Shown here one piece after another: positions 52,276 to 61,599 of a stretch of 64,000 nt of DNA; the stretch's first letter is position 1; every line of letters starts with the position of its first letter. The translations under genes and the position numbers were made by a program. The DNA is taken from the NCBI GenBank assembly GCA_011523615.1, contig WTGJ01000024.1, positions 1 through 64,000 of the forward strand. Reading direction: 5' to 3'. This DNA is from Chloroflexota bacterium. GTDB lineage: Bacteria; Chloroflexota; Anaerolineae; Aggregatilineales; Phototrophicaceae. Below the pieces are notes generated by a model that was given only the letters and a program-made list of their open reading frames with translations, searched no databases and was not told where the DNA came from.

Positions 52276-53622
52276 TCACTCGCCGGGGACGGTGCCGTAG
52301 GGGATGAGGGCGGTGCCGTGGGTTTGATATTGCGGTGGCCAGATCACGGCGGCTTCGGGGCCGGGTTGGCCTTCGCTGAAGTATTGCATCATGGTCAGGG
52401 CCGGATCGGGCCACTGGTGCCACATCCAGGCGGGTTCATCGCCGAGGTCGGGGTTGTGGGAGCCGTAGCGGAAATGGTAGTGCCCCTGGGCGAGGGTGAC
52501 ATCGCTGAGTTCGATCTGGCGGACGATGGCGGCTTTGTCGGTGATGGTATTGGCGCGCTCGATGGCACCGGCCATCAACCAGAAGGCGTCGTAAGCAGCC
52601 AGGGCATAGCTGGAAATATCATCACCGAAGGCCTCCAGGTAAGAATCGGCCACGAAATGGGTCATCTCGTTGAAGAGGGGTGGCACGATCCCTACGCGAA
52701 AGAAGACGCAGTAGTTGCCATAGGGGACGGTTTCCCAGAACGTCCTGCCAGCGTAGGCGATTTCATCCACCAGGACGCAGAGCGTATCTTCGTTGGGGGC
52801 GAGCCCGACTTCGGCCATTTGCTGGGCGAGGTTGAGCGAAGTTTCGCCGGTCATCTCCAGGATGACGGCATCGGGGAGTTCGGCTGCGGCCAGGATGCGG
52901 GTCAGCAGGGGGAGGAAATCTTCCTGCCCCAATTCGACATGGTAAATATCGCTCCGCGCGCCACCGGCGGCCAATAATTCGGCGTCCTTTTCGGAAGCGG
53001 GGACGCCGTAATCGGTATTCTCGGCGATGATGACGACGTTTTCGGAACCGACGTGTAACAACCAATCGATCATGACGGTGGCGGCGAAGGAGATGGCCGG
53101 GGAGATGCGGAAGACGTAATCGATCCCGGCTTCGTTGGTGGTGATGCGGGCGGGTTGCCCTTCAAAGGCCTGGATGCCGTTGGCGCTGATGTTGTCGTTC
53201 CAGGGGCCGCTGAAGATCATGGGGATGGCGTTCTGTTGGTAGATGCCCATGGTGGCGAGGCCGACCGCGCTGTGGTAATCCCCAACGACGGCGACGACGC
53301 CATCCTCAAAGATCATGCGTTCCAGGGCCGCTTGCGCCCGTTCGGGGAGGCCTTCGTTATCACCCACCGCCAGTTCGATGCGATGGTTGACGCCATCGAT
53401 TTCGATGCCGCAATTGGCGTTCCATTCGTCGACGGCGAGTTGCACGGCCCAGACGATCTGCTGGCCGAGCAGGACCGCGCCGGGGGCGGAGAGGGGGGCC
53501 ATCGTGCCGATGGGGATGGGCTCTTCAGCGAATTGGCAGGCTTCTTCCTGCGCGGTGGCGGCGGTGGCGAAGGAAGGCAATAGCAGGGCAAACACAAAGA
53601 GCGAGCGGCTGAAATGTTTCAT
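52276..53622 (-). CDS. LivK-like substrate-binding protein 3
   Basis: The 448-residue protein starts at ATG 53622 with a signal peptide (MKHFSRSLFVFALLLPSFAT...AQ) and shares the family pattern: IPIGTMAPLSAPGAVLLGQQIVW, NCGIEIDGVNHRIELAVGDNEG, DYHSAVGLATMGIYQQNAIP and ENTDYGVPASEKDAELLAAGG. The frame remains open far upstream (to 53871), but that part overlaps the end of the next paralogue in another frame. It is close in sequence to livK4. Confidence 0.92.
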   Translation of the reverse strand: MKHFSRSLFVFALLLPSFATAATAQEEACQFAEEPIPIGTMAPLSAPGAVLLGQQIVWAVQLAVDEWNANCGIEIDGVNHRIELAVGDNEGLPERAQAALERMIFEDGVVAVVGDYHSAVGLATMGIYQQNAIPMIFSGPWNDNISANGIQAFEGQPARITTNEAGIDYVFRISPAISFAATVMIDWLLHVGSENVVIIAENTDYGVPASEKDAELLAAGGARSDIYHVELGQEDFLPLLTRILAAAELPDAVILEMTGETSLNLAQQMAEVGLAPNEDTLCVLVDEIAYAGRTFWETVPYGNYCVFFRVGIVPPLFNEMTHFVADSYLEAFGDDISSYALAAYDAFWLMAGAIERANTITDKAAIVRQIELSDVTLAQGHYHFRYGSHNPDLGDEPAWMWHQWPDPALTMMQYFSEGQPGPEAAVIWPPQYQTHGTALIPYGTVPGE

Positions 53623-53675
53623 CTGAGCACCTCGTTTCTTGTGAGCGCCTGATGTCCCGATGTGAATGGAGAAGC

Positions 53676-53711
53676 CCTCCCGCCACCCCCTAGGAAAGGG
53701 ATGGTGGGAGG
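53676..53711 (-). terminator. Hairpin between livK3 and livK4
   Basis: CCTCCCGCCACCCC (53676-53689) pairs with GGGATGGTGGGAGG (53698-53711) with one mismatch and one G-U. It lies just after the livK4 stop and ahead of livK3. No T run follows on the minus strand, so it may act as an RNA-stabilising or partial terminator. Confidence 0.55.
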
Positions 53712-53723
53712 AATGGGTTGATT

Positions 53724-55073
53724 TTACTCGCCGGGGGCGGCGCCGTAGGGGATGAAGGCGGTGTCGTGCGTCCAGTAGGCCGGCGGCCAGACGACGGCGG
53801 CTTCGGGGCCGGGTTGGCCCTGGATGAAGTACTGCATCATCGTCACGGCCGGCTCGGGCCACTGGTGCCACATCCAGGCCGGATCATCGCCGAGGTCGGG
53901 GTTGTGGGAGCCGTATTGGAAGTAATAGCGGCCCTGGGTGAGGGTGACGTCGGTCTGTTCGATTTCGCGGACGATGCTGGGGCCGTCGGTTGCGCTGCCG
54001 GCGCGTTGGATGGCCTGCACCATGATCATGTAGGCGTCGTAGGTGGCCAGGGCGTAGCTGGTGATTTCGTCCTGGTATTCATCGCGGTAGGCATTCACGA
54101 CAGCCAGGGACATCTCATTGTAGAGGGCGGGGACGATGCCCACGCGGAAGAAGGCGCAATAGTTGCCATCGGGCACGCTGGCCCACCAGGTCTCGGTTTT
54201 GTAAGCCGTTTCGTCGACCAGGGCGCAGATGGTGTTTTCACTGGGGGCGAGGCCGCTTTCGGCCATCTGCTGGGTGAGGTTGAGCATGGTTTCACCGGTG
54301 ACTTCGACCATCACGGCATCGGGGAGATCAGGGCGGGCGAGGATGCGATCGATGAGCGGTAGGAAATCCTCCTGCCCCAATTCGACGTGGTAGATTTCCA
54401 CGTCATCATCGGCCAGGCCGCCCGCCATGAGCAGCTCCTTATCTTTTTGCGCCGCGGGCACGCCGTAATCGGTATTTTCGGCGATGACGATGGCACGCTC
54501 CACACCGAGGTGCAGCAGCCAGTTCATCGAGGTCGGGGCGGCGAGGGAGATGCTGGGTGAGGTGCGGAAAATGTAATCCAGACCGTCGTCGTTGGTGGAG
54601 ACGCGGGGCGCGCGCGTTTCGAATTCCTGGATGCCGTTGGCGGTGATGTTGTCGTTCCAGGGGCTGGCGTAGATGGTGGGAATCTCGTTGTCATGCAGGA
54701 TGCCCATGGTCGCCAGGGCCACCGCGCTGTGAAAACCGCCGATGACGGCGACGGCGCCATCATCAAAGATCATGCGCTCCACGGCGGCCTGGCCGCGCTC
54801 GGGGAGGCCTTCGGAATCGCCGATGACCGTTTCGACGCGGTGATTGACGCCATCGATGGCGATGCCGCAGGCGGCGTTGACGTGCTCCGCGGCGAGCTCC
54901 GCCACCCAGGCGATTTGGACGCCATCGAGCACCGCACCCGGCGCGGAGAGCGGGGCCAGGGTGCCGATGCGAATGACTTCTTCGGCAAAGTTACATGCTT
55001 CATCCGATTGCGCTGAGAGGGGTGATGCAAGCAGCAACAAGAGCGCACAAAGATAAATCGCAAGAGCTTTCAT
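53724..55073 (-). CDS. LivK-like substrate-binding protein 4
   Basis: The 449-residue protein has a signal peptide (MKALAIYLCALLLLLASPLS...), then IRIGTLAPLSAPGAVLDGVQIAW, DGVNHRVETVIGDSEGLPERGQAA, FHSAVALATMGILHDNEIPT and ENTDYGVPAAQKDKELLMAGG. It is the first gene of the run that continues through livK3, livK2 and livHMGF. A shared C-terminal pattern in all four paralogues (WMWHQWPEPAVTMMQYF, GPEAAVVWPPAYWTH) shows that they arose by duplication. Confidence 0.93.
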   Translation of the reverse strand: MKALAIYLCALLLLLASPLSAQSDEACNFAEEVIRIGTLAPLSAPGAVLDGVQIAWVAELAAEHVNAACGIAIDGVNHRVETVIGDSEGLPERGQAAVERMIFDDGAVAVIGGFHSAVALATMGILHDNEIPTIYASPWNDNITANGIQEFETRAPRVSTNDDGLDYIFRTSPSISLAAPTSMNWLLHLGVERAIVIAENTDYGVPAAQKDKELLMAGGLADDDVEIYHVELGQEDFLPLIDRILARPDLPDAVMVEVTGETMLNLTQQMAESGLAPSENTICALVDETAYKTETWWASVPDGNYCAFFRVGIVPALYNEMSLAVVNAYRDEYQDEITSYALATYDAYMIMVQAIQRAGSATDGPSIVREIEQTDVTLTQGRYYFQYGSHNPDLGDDPAWMWHQWPEPAVTMMQYFIQGQPGPEAAVVWPPAYWTHDTAFIPYGAAPGE

Positions 55074-55300
55074 AGTGAACCTTTCTGATCACGTCTCCTT
55101 AAGCCGGTGAGTGAATTGTACCCACAATCGCATGAACTGCCAATTGCAGGGAGTCGCCGCCCAGGAAAAGCGGGGTTTGGTTGGCAATTGCTTGCGATTT
55201 TGTTAGATTCACGGCAGCTATGGTGCGCCGATGAAACACAATCCAGCCTGACCATAGAATGATCCGAGTTGGGAAGTGAGAAATTTGAAGGAGAGGAGAA

Positions 55301-57238
55301 ATGAACGGGAAGTGGATCCTCTTGCTGCTGGCAGCGCTGCTGAGCGTGGTGCCGCTGGCGCAAGCGCAGGATCCCCGCCTCCCAACCCCCAAGAACGTTC
55401 GTGTTTCTGGCACGACTCTCTCCTGGAAAGCGGTGGCCAACGCCAGTGGCTATGAGCTGCGCTGGCGTTCCGGTGGTGGAACCTGGATGAGAGCCACCCT
55501 ACCGGCCAGCCAGACCCGCTTCACCATCCACAACCTCACTCCTAACGTCTACTATGCGGTGCAGGTACGCGCGCTGGCGGCCCGCGGTTCGGCTTTCCGC
55601 CACAGCAGCTGGAGCCGCCCCCTGGCGCTGCGGCGCAGGGTAAATGCCACGGCCACGCCCACCCCCACGGTGACTCCGTTGCCGACGCCATCGCCCACCG
55701 CAACTCCTACTCCTCCACCGCGCGACCTGCCGGCGCCCAGCAACTTGCGCCTGCTGCGGAGCGACAGTGATGCCGGAACAGCCACCATCGCCTGGCGATC
55801 AGTCGAACGGGCGGATGGCTACCGTCTTCGTTGGCGCCCGGTGGGGGGACGTTGGCGCGTCACGGACCTGCCCGCCACGCCAACCCGCTACACCCTGCAG
55901 AATCTCTCGCCAAACGCCAACATCACCGTGCAGCTGCGCGCGTTGGGTGATGGCGTGCTGAACGAGGCGCGTGGCCCCTGGAGCAAAACGCTGACCCTGC
56001 GCCTGCTACCGCTGCCCACGGGGACGCTCACAGCGACCACGTCTCAAACGCCGACGCCAACGTTGACCCCGACGAATACTGCCACCCACACTCCGACCTT
56101 TACCCCAACTTACACCCCCTCGCCAACTCTCACGCCTACTTTCACACCGACACCCACCTTCACGCCGTCGAACACGCCTACGCCCACCCCTACCTACACA
56201 CCCACGAATACCTCGACGCCTACACCAACCAATTCACCGACTCCTTCGCCTACTTTCACACCTACGCCAACCTCCACGCCGTCGAATACGCCTACATCGA
56301 CCCACACACCATCGCCCACATTTACGCCGACGAGTACTCCGACACCCACCTTTACCCCGTCGAACACACCGACTTTCACCCCCTCGCCGACCTTCACACC
56401 GTTACCGCCTCCGCCAGCGGCACCCATGTACCTAAACACCTACAGCTTCGCCGCCACCGAGCTCACCCTGTACTGGCAGCTCTCTCCCGACGCCACCCGC
56501 TACGAAGTGCGCGGCGGCAACCTGACCGCCTGGACGGACGCCGGCGCATTCAGCGGCGTTGTCGGTCAATACACTTTCCGTGGGCTCAGCGCTGACAGCG
56601 AATACAGCCTGAGTGTGCGCGCCGTGAATGCCGGTGGCGCTTCGTCGCCCGCCTCGATCCGCGGTCGCACCGTGCCGTTGCCGAGCGCTACGCCGACGCC
56701 TACTTTCACTCCGTCGAATACACCTACGCCCAGCCCTACTTTTACACCTTCCCATACCCCTACCTTCACTCCCACCTACACCCCCACACCGACGTTCACT
56801 CCTACATTGACACCCACAGCCACCTTTACCCCGACTGCAACACCATCGCCCACCCCGATCATCGAGCAACAGAGCAAAACGGAGAAGAAGACCGAGTGGT
56901 GCCTCAGGGAGGGGCGGGAAGCAGATTGCACCTTCAGCAGGGAGTGTCGCTATTCCTGCCAGCGCGCCTTACCGGGCGCCAGTTGTGAAAGGATCAGCGG
57001 CACCGAGCAGTGTGGCGATTGGAAACTCACTCATGTGGAGTATCGGAATCCGCCGCCAACGGCTTATCCGATAGAATCATTTAGTTATACGGAAACACGA
57101 ACTAGGAGAGGTGAATATATTGGTGTTCATGAAGAGAGAAGGGTATGCACCGGTCAATGCGAGCGCAGGTCACCCAATTTTTGCCCCATAATTTCAGGAA
57201 CTTTGTCATGCACTCCATGGGAAACAGTGCCGTTCTAA
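55301..57238 (+). CDS. Secreted fibronectin type III protein with TPT-rich linkers
   Basis: The 645-residue protein has a signal peptide (MNGKWILLLLAALLSVVPLAQAQ), two fibronectin type III domains (about 28-112 and 147-232), a long Thr-Pro-rich spacer (about 240-370), a third fibronectin domain (about 372-455), a second spacer, and a C-terminal domain with about a dozen Cys (540-645: WCLREGREADCTF, CRYSCQR, VCTGQCERRSPNFC). Such Thr-Pro spacers are common in extracellular proteins of Chloroflexota. It is probably a surface or secreted binding protein. The G+C drops in the last 150 bases. The gene is followed by the stump of a permease gene. Confidence 0.82.
   Translation: MNGKWILLLLAALLSVVPLAQAQDPRLPTPKNVRVSGTTLSWKAVANASGYELRWRSGGGTWMRATLPASQTRFTIHNLTPNVYYAVQVRALAARGSAFRHSSWSRPLALRRRVNATATPTPTVTPLPTPSPTATPTPPPRDLPAPSNLRLLRSDSDAGTATIAWRSVERADGYRLRWRPVGGRWRVTDLPATPTRYTLQNLSPNANITVQLRALGDGVLNEARGPWSKTLTLRLLPLPTGTLTATTSQTPTPTLTPTNTATHTPTFTPTYTPSPTLTPTFTPTPTFTPSNTPTPTPTYTPTNTSTPTPTNSPTPSPTFTPTPTSTPSNTPTSTHTPSPTFTPTSTPTPTFTPSNTPTFTPSPTFTPLPPPPAAPMYLNTYSFAATELTLYWQLSPDATRYEVRGGNLTAWTDAGAFSGVVGQYTFRGLSADSEYSLSVRAVNAGGASSPASIRGRTVPLPSATPTPTFTPSNTPTPSPTFTPSHTPTFTPTYTPTPTFTPTLTPTATFTPTATPSPTPIIEQQSKTEKKTEWCLREGREADCTFSRECRYSCQRALPGASCERISGTEQCGDWKLTHVEYRNPPPTAYPIESFSYTETRTRRGEYIGVHEERRVCTGQCERRSPNFCPIISGTLSCTPWETVPF
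56040..56405 (+). repeat. Degenerate Thr-Pro codon repeat
   Basis: Short units encoding patterns such as TPTPTFTPSNTP recur here, and again at about 56690-56850, with much variation at third positions. It is coding low-complexity sequence, prone to expansion and contraction. Confidence 0.85.
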
Positions 57239-57289
57239 TAACGAAAAACTGACATAAGGAGATCCAGACAAGCACACCTTTACCTGCCG

Positions 57290-57424
57290 ATGCATAGATT
57301 CTTGGTCGGAATTGACGGCGGCTTCCTGGCGCAGGGGGCGGCGATTTCGCTCTTCATCTTCCCGGTGCTGTTGGTGGTGGCGATCATCCTGCTGCGAACC
57401 GCCAGCCGCACGGAGATCCGATGA
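57290..57424 (+). pseudogene. 3' remnant of a sugar ABC permease (MalF/UgpA type)
   Basis: The last 44 codons read FLVGIDGGFLAQGAAISLFIFPVLLVVAIILLRTAS, the last membrane helix of a MalF/UgpA-type permease, ending ATGA into the next permease at 57421. The rest of this gene, and any binding-protein gene before it, is gone and replaced by the fibronectin-type gene. Confidence 0.75.
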
Positions 57425-58317
57425 TGGAGCTGGACGTGAGCGAACGACGCCCACCGATGGCCTCCCCGCGCGCTGGCTTGCGCTGGGAGCGGGTGCTGGG
57501 AAGTACCCTGCGCACTCTGGTGGTCGCTTTTTTCTGCTTCCTGGCCATCGCCCCGTTCTTTGCGATGGCGACGGGGCTACTGCAAAACGACAATGATCTC
57601 TACCGCAGCGGCAACCAGCTGTGGTTCACCGAAGCACCGACGCTGCGAAACATCCATTTCCTGTTTGAAAACACCAATTATCTGACCTTCGTGCGCAATT
57701 CGACGGTGGTGGGCGTCGCGGTGGTGGTGATCACGCTGTTATTTTCGCTGCCGGCGGCATACGCGCTGGCCCGCCTGACCGGGCGCTGGGGTGAGCGCGC
57801 GGGGATCATGATGTTCATCGTCTACCTGGTGCCGCCGACGCTGCTCTTCATCCCGCTGTTCCGCATCATCGTCTCGCTGGGGTTAAAGGACTCGCCGCTT
57901 TCCTTGATGTTGGTCTACCCGACGATCACGGTGCCGTTCTGCACCTGGTTGTTGATGGGCTTTTTCAAGTCCGTGCCGCCGGAGCTGGAGGAAGCGGCGC
58001 TGGTCGATGGCTACCACCGCTTCGAGGCTTTTTTGCGGGTGGTGTTGCCGCTGGCATGGCCGGGGATCATCTCGGTGGTCGTTTTCAGCTTCACCTTGAC
58101 GCTGCATGAGTACGCCTATTCGCAGGTGTTCATCTCTCGTCTGGAGTGGCGGACTCTGAGCACAGGGGTGCCTTCGGCGCTGATCCGGGGCGACGTGTTC
58201 TTCTGGCAGGCCTTGCTGGCGGCAGCCTTTTTCATCGCCATCCCGGTCGGTCTGGTCTACAACCTGTTCCTGGACCGCCTGATCCAGGGTTTCACGATGG
58301 GGGCGGTCAAGGGTTAA
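57421..58317 (+). CDS. Sugar ABC transporter permease (MalG type), orphan
   Basis: The 298-residue protein has six predicted helices, PAAYALARLTGRWG, and an EAA loop (VPPELEEAALVDGYHRFEAFLRVVLPLAWPG). It ends with LFLDRLIQGFTMGAVKG, the standard MalG close. Its usual partner permease is only a 3' stump, and no binding protein or ATPase is adjacent, so it is unlikely to work unless it pairs with subunits from elsewhere. The frame is intact, suggesting that the deletion is recent. Confidence 0.9.
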   Translation: MMELDVSERRPPMASPRAGLRWERVLGSTLRTLVVAFFCFLAIAPFFAMATGLLQNDNDLYRSGNQLWFTEAPTLRNIHFLFENTNYLTFVRNSTVVGVAVVVITLLFSLPAAYALARLTGRWGERAGIMMFIVYLVPPTLLFIPLFRIIVSLGLKDSPLSLMLVYPTITVPFCTWLLMGFFKSVPPELEEAALVDGYHRFEAFLRVVLPLAWPGIISVVVFSFTLTLHEYAYSQVFISRLEWRTLSTGVPSALIRGDVFFWQALLAAAFFIAIPVGLVYNLFLDRLIQGFTMGAVKG

Positions 58318-58350
58318 GCGCCGGCTGAGCGGTGATGGCTGGAGGTGCGC

Positions 58351-58779
58351 CTATCCGTTGGATCGGAGCTGGGCCAGCACCGCGTCCCGCAGGAAGACGA
58401 TGAAAGCGAGCGTGTGGCCATACACGATGTGGCCGTAGAAGATGGGGCCCAGCTCCAGGCGGAACAGCTCGCCGCCGCTGATCAGGGGCAGGATGATGTT
58501 GCCGCCGATGACCCACCAGAGGAGGCCGTAGAGCAAGCCGCCGACCACGATATTCAGCAAGGGGTTGCCAAAGTCTACGAAAGGCAGGAACAGCGCAGTA
58601 TAGAGCGCCGCGACCACGATGCTGATGGCGAGATGCAGGACGAAACCCACCAGGGGGCCGGCCCCGAAGGCACCACCCACCAGATCCTGCAGATCCGGCC
58701 CGGCATAAGCGAGGAAGAAATACCCGGCGATGACCCCCGGCAACAGCCCGCGGCACAAGTTTTCCTGCTTAAGGTTCAC
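58351..58779 (-). CDS. Small four-helix membrane protein A
   Basis: The 142-residue protein starts at GTG 58779, behind AGGAGGG. It has four hydrophobic segments, including LLPGVIAGYFFLAYAG, GGLLYGLLWWVIGGNIILPL and YGHIVYGHTLAFIVFL. It is clearly related to the protein at 61600-62013. The GNIILP and GHIVYGHTLA motifs recur in both, which suggests a small family; I do not know its function. Confidence 0.72.
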   Translation of the reverse strand: MNLKQENLCRGLLPGVIAGYFFLAYAGPDLQDLVGGAFGAGPLVGFVLHLAISIVVAALYTALFLPFVDFGNPLLNIVVGGLLYGLLWWVIGGNIILPLISGGELFRLELGPIFYGHIVYGHTLAFIVFLRDAVLAQLRSNG

Positions 58780-58914
58780 ATTCCCTCCTGGTCGGTATGA
58801 TCCAGCACACTGGCACGATTCACGATCGCAGACTACACTCCAATTCATCATACACATGCCTTGCACCTGGCAAAACGCAATCTGAGTCAGCGCTGAATGG
58901 ACGAAATGCAATGA

Positions 58915-58927
58915 CCCCCCCCCCCCC
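58915..58927 (+). repeat. 13-base poly-C tract
   Basis: Thirteen consecutive C lie 15 bases ahead of the ATG of the secreted LysM gene and just after an out-of-frame ATG at 58911. Loss of one C would put that ATG in frame with the gene. Confidence 0.9.
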
Positions 58928-58941
58928 GCAAAAATTTGGCG

Positions 58942-60918
58942 ATGAAGCCTTTTGCCTTCTCTTCGCGCTTGCGGGCCGCAAGGCGGGCGGCGCTGTTCCT
59001 GATCGCCTGCGTCTCATGGCTGGCCGTCCCCGCGCGTGCGCAGGTCAATCCAACCGTAACCTCCTGCGGCCTGCCGGCGGGGGGCAACATCAACGTTACC
59101 GTCACCTACACCTTGAGCGCGGATTGCACCTTGACGAGCACTCTGAGGATCGCCAACGCCACTCCGGGCATTACCCTGACCATCAACGGCGCCGGTCATA
59201 CCCTGAGCGGCCCGGCCAGCGGACATTTCATCTCGGGCATTGCCACCAGCACCCTCGTCGTCAACCAGTTGACTTTCGATGGCGGTGGGATCGCTCGCCC
59301 CTTAGGAATCCAGGCGGGTACGATCCGCCTGACCAACGTCAGTATCAAGCGGTTCAGGGGTTCTGCTCTGGCTGGTGTGGCCGGTGGAACCGTCCAGATT
59401 ACGAACACGCTCTTTGAAAACAATGTTTCGGCGGCGTTGTTAGTCGGCGATAATGGCTCCGGCATCCGAAGCCCCGCGAATGTGACGATGACCATGAATA
59501 ACGTCGTGATTCGCAACAACTCGCGTGGTGGTGCAGCCGTCACGATGTTGACGGGCGCTACGCTCACCACCAGTGGCTGCCTGACCTTATCGGGGAACCT
59601 CCCTTACGACATCTACGGTGGCACCTGGACGGACAACAGCAGCGGGCCCTGCAGCGGCACGATCGGCAACGGCGACCCGGCGTCCCTCCCGCCGGTCACC
59701 GCGGCGGCTTGCGGCTTTCCCGAGTCTGGCAATCTCGATGCATCCACCACGTACACTCTTTCGGCGGATTGTGTGCTCAGTGGCGACCTGCGGATCTCGG
59801 AAAAAGTTCACATTACCGTCCGCGGCAACGGCCGCCGCCTCCGCGTTCCGAGCGGCTTTCTGAACATTTACATCGCCGCCACCGGCTCGCTGAGCATCAA
59901 CAATCTCAGCGCGAGTGGGGTGCGGATCTATAATTACGGCAGTTTCACGGCGGATCGGTATCACGTAGAACAACTCACGACGAGCGCCATATACAATATA
60001 GGCAGCGCCACGATCAACCGGATCATCATCGAAAACCTCAACGCCCCGGGATCCAGCGGCGCGATCATCGCCTGGAATCCCTACGGGAAGGGAGATACGA
60101 CTCTCACCGACGCCATCATCCGCAATAACGTCAACCGCCGCGGCGCTCTGGCGAATTTCAACGCGAGCATCACCCTGACCGGCTGCATCACGTTGGAGAA
60201 CAACACGCCGATGGATTTCTTCGGCACCGTCACCGATCAGCGCAGCGGCGCTTGCGACGAGGCAGACATCCGGCCCAGAATCCCACCCATAACCCCGACC
60301 GGCGGTATCTTGCACCAACGTCGGCCGCTGAATTGCTTCCAGCAACTGGGCGCCATCGGCCTGATTTGCCACAACCAAAAAGAGGGGGCCAACAGCGCGA
60401 TCGAAGTCTGGGGCATTACGGACGACAGTACTGGTTACTTCATCCTCGAAGTCAGGCGAGCACAGCTGGACCTCATCCAGCCGCCCCGGGCCCTCGTCGC
60501 CTGCTCTGCAGATGGGCGCGTCGCCGTGCGCGTCTGGGCGGACCGCAACGTCACCGTCGCCATGGGGCCCAGCCCGGAAGGCAAGACGCATCACGTTACG
60601 TTGGCGAAACACCTCAAGGGCGAGGTGTTGGGCACCACCGATACGACGGACGGCCGCCCCTGCGAGCCGCTGACGTCGGTCGAGACCGAAGCGGTCACCG
60701 TAGCACCCGCGCTGCTGGCCCCCTGGGTAAGGCCCCAGACCGCACGCGCCGATGGATCGCTGGTCCATGTCGTCCAACCGGGCGATACGATTCACAGTAT
60801 CGCCGTCGCTTATGGGCTGGATCCACTCGTCATCGTAACGCTCAATCAACTGGATCGTGGCGGTCGTTGGATCTTCCCCGGGCAGGAGATTCTCATCCGC
60901 GCGGCAGACGAGGAATAG
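58942..60918 (+). CDS. Secreted beta-helix-like protein with C-terminal LysM
   Basis: The 658-residue protein has a signal peptide (basic start, RAALFLIACVSWLAVPARAQ), two related right-handed beta-helix-like regions (about 40-250 and 255-435; each opens with CG[LF]P.{2}GN and TYTLSADC[TV]L and ends with GCLTL or GCITLENN), a linking domain (460-590) and a C-terminal LysM (about 608-655: VHVVQPGDTIHSIAVAYGLDPLVIVTLNQL), which binds peptidoglycan or chitin-type glycans. It is probably exported and attached to the wall. I chose the ATG at 58942; a TTG at 58936 opens the frame. The poly-C tract upstream is notable. Confidence 0.82.
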   Translation: MKPFAFSSRLRAARRAALFLIACVSWLAVPARAQVNPTVTSCGLPAGGNINVTVTYTLSADCTLTSTLRIANATPGITLTINGAGHTLSGPASGHFISGIATSTLVVNQLTFDGGGIARPLGIQAGTIRLTNVSIKRFRGSALAGVAGGTVQITNTLFENNVSAALLVGDNGSGIRSPANVTMTMNNVVIRNNSRGGAAVTMLTGATLTTSGCLTLSGNLPYDIYGGTWTDNSSGPCSGTIGNGDPASLPPVTAAACGFPESGNLDASTTYTLSADCVLSGDLRISEKVHITVRGNGRRLRVPSGFLNIYIAATGSLSINNLSASGVRIYNYGSFTADRYHVEQLTTSAIYNIGSATINRIIIENLNAPGSSGAIIAWNPYGKGDTTLTDAIIRNNVNRRGALANFNASITLTGCITLENNTPMDFFGTVTDQRSGACDEADIRPRIPPITPTGGILHQRRPLNCFQQLGAIGLICHNQKEGANSAIEVWGITDDSTGYFILEVRRAQLDLIQPPRALVACSADGRVAVRVWADRNVTVAMGPSPEGKTHHVTLAKHLKGEVLGTTDTTDGRPCEPLTSVETEAVTVAPALLAPWVRPQTARADGSLVHVVQPGDTIHSIAVAYGLDPLVIVTLNQLDRGGRWIFPGQEILIRAADEE

Positions 60919-60936
60919 CCCGGGGGACGGGGTCGC

Positions 60937-61521
60937 TCAATCCGGCAGCTCCGGCAGGCGCCAATTGGCGGGGTGGCGGGGGTGGCCGCGGGCCGCATAG
61001 ACGGCGCGGATGAGGGCGAAATCGTGCCGGTAATCGCCACTGGGGTAGAAGGTGAGCGCGCAACCGACGCGCTTGCGGCGGTAGTCGATGTAAATGAGGG
61101 CGATGGGCACCTGAGTGGCGTGGGCGATGTGGTAAAAGCCGCTCTTCCACTGCTTGCGCAGGCGGCGCGTCCCTTCCGGGGTGAAGATAAGCACCATGCG
61201 GCGCGCGTTGCGCAGGCGGGCGCTCAATTGGAAGACCACATCATGGGAGCGGCTGCGGTCGATGGGGATGGCGCCGATGGCGCGCAGTAGGGCGCCGATG
61301 GGCGGGCGAAAGACGCTGTGTTTGATGGCGACGTGCGGCCGGCGCCCGGCGTGGAGGGCGATGGGCAGCAGGTGAGCGAAATCCCAGTTGCTGGTATGGG
61401 GGGCGCCGATGACGACGAAGCGGGGGATATTCGGGATGCCGGTTTCCAGGCGCCAGCCACAGGCCCACCAGAGCAACCAGAGCGGCCAACCGAAGAGCCG
61501 GGCGAGGAAGCGGCCGAACAA
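60937..61521 (-). CDS. Lysophospholipid acyltransferase-like protein (PlsC superfamily)
   Basis: The 194-residue protein has the acyltransferase motifs HTSNWD (HxxxxD catalytic pair, residues about 42-47), IDRSRSHD and FTPEGTR (substrate phosphate contact). It is shorter than PlsC, and the HTSNWD form is common in a bacterial subgroup of unknown substrate. It has an N-terminal hydrophobic helix and should act at the membrane in phospholipid synthesis or remodelling. It lies 78 bases upstream of membrane protein B in the opposite sense of reading (both on the minus strand). Confidence 0.85.
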   Translation of the reverse strand: MFGRFLARLFGWPLWLLWWACGWRLETGIPNIPRFVVIGAPHTSNWDFAHLLPIALHAGRRPHVAIKHSVFRPPIGALLRAIGAIPIDRSRSHDVVFQLSARLRNARRMVLIFTPEGTRRLRKQWKSGFYHIAHATQVPIALIYIDYRRKRVGCALTFYPSGDYRHDFALIRAVYAARGHPRHPANWRLPELPD

Positions 61522-61599
61522 GGGGATAGCTTAAATCAACGACGCGGCAGCTCGGCAGCCACCGCGTCGAACATTCATCCGTGCTTTTTCGGCCTTGCC

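Noticed and set aside
53623-53871. Extension of livK3 upstream of its signal peptide
   Set aside because: It overlaps the end of livK4 out of frame and would bury the signal peptide.
56040-56850. CRISPR-like regular repeat array
   Set aside because: The units are short, degenerate Thr-Pro codon repeats inside an open frame, without spacers of constant size.
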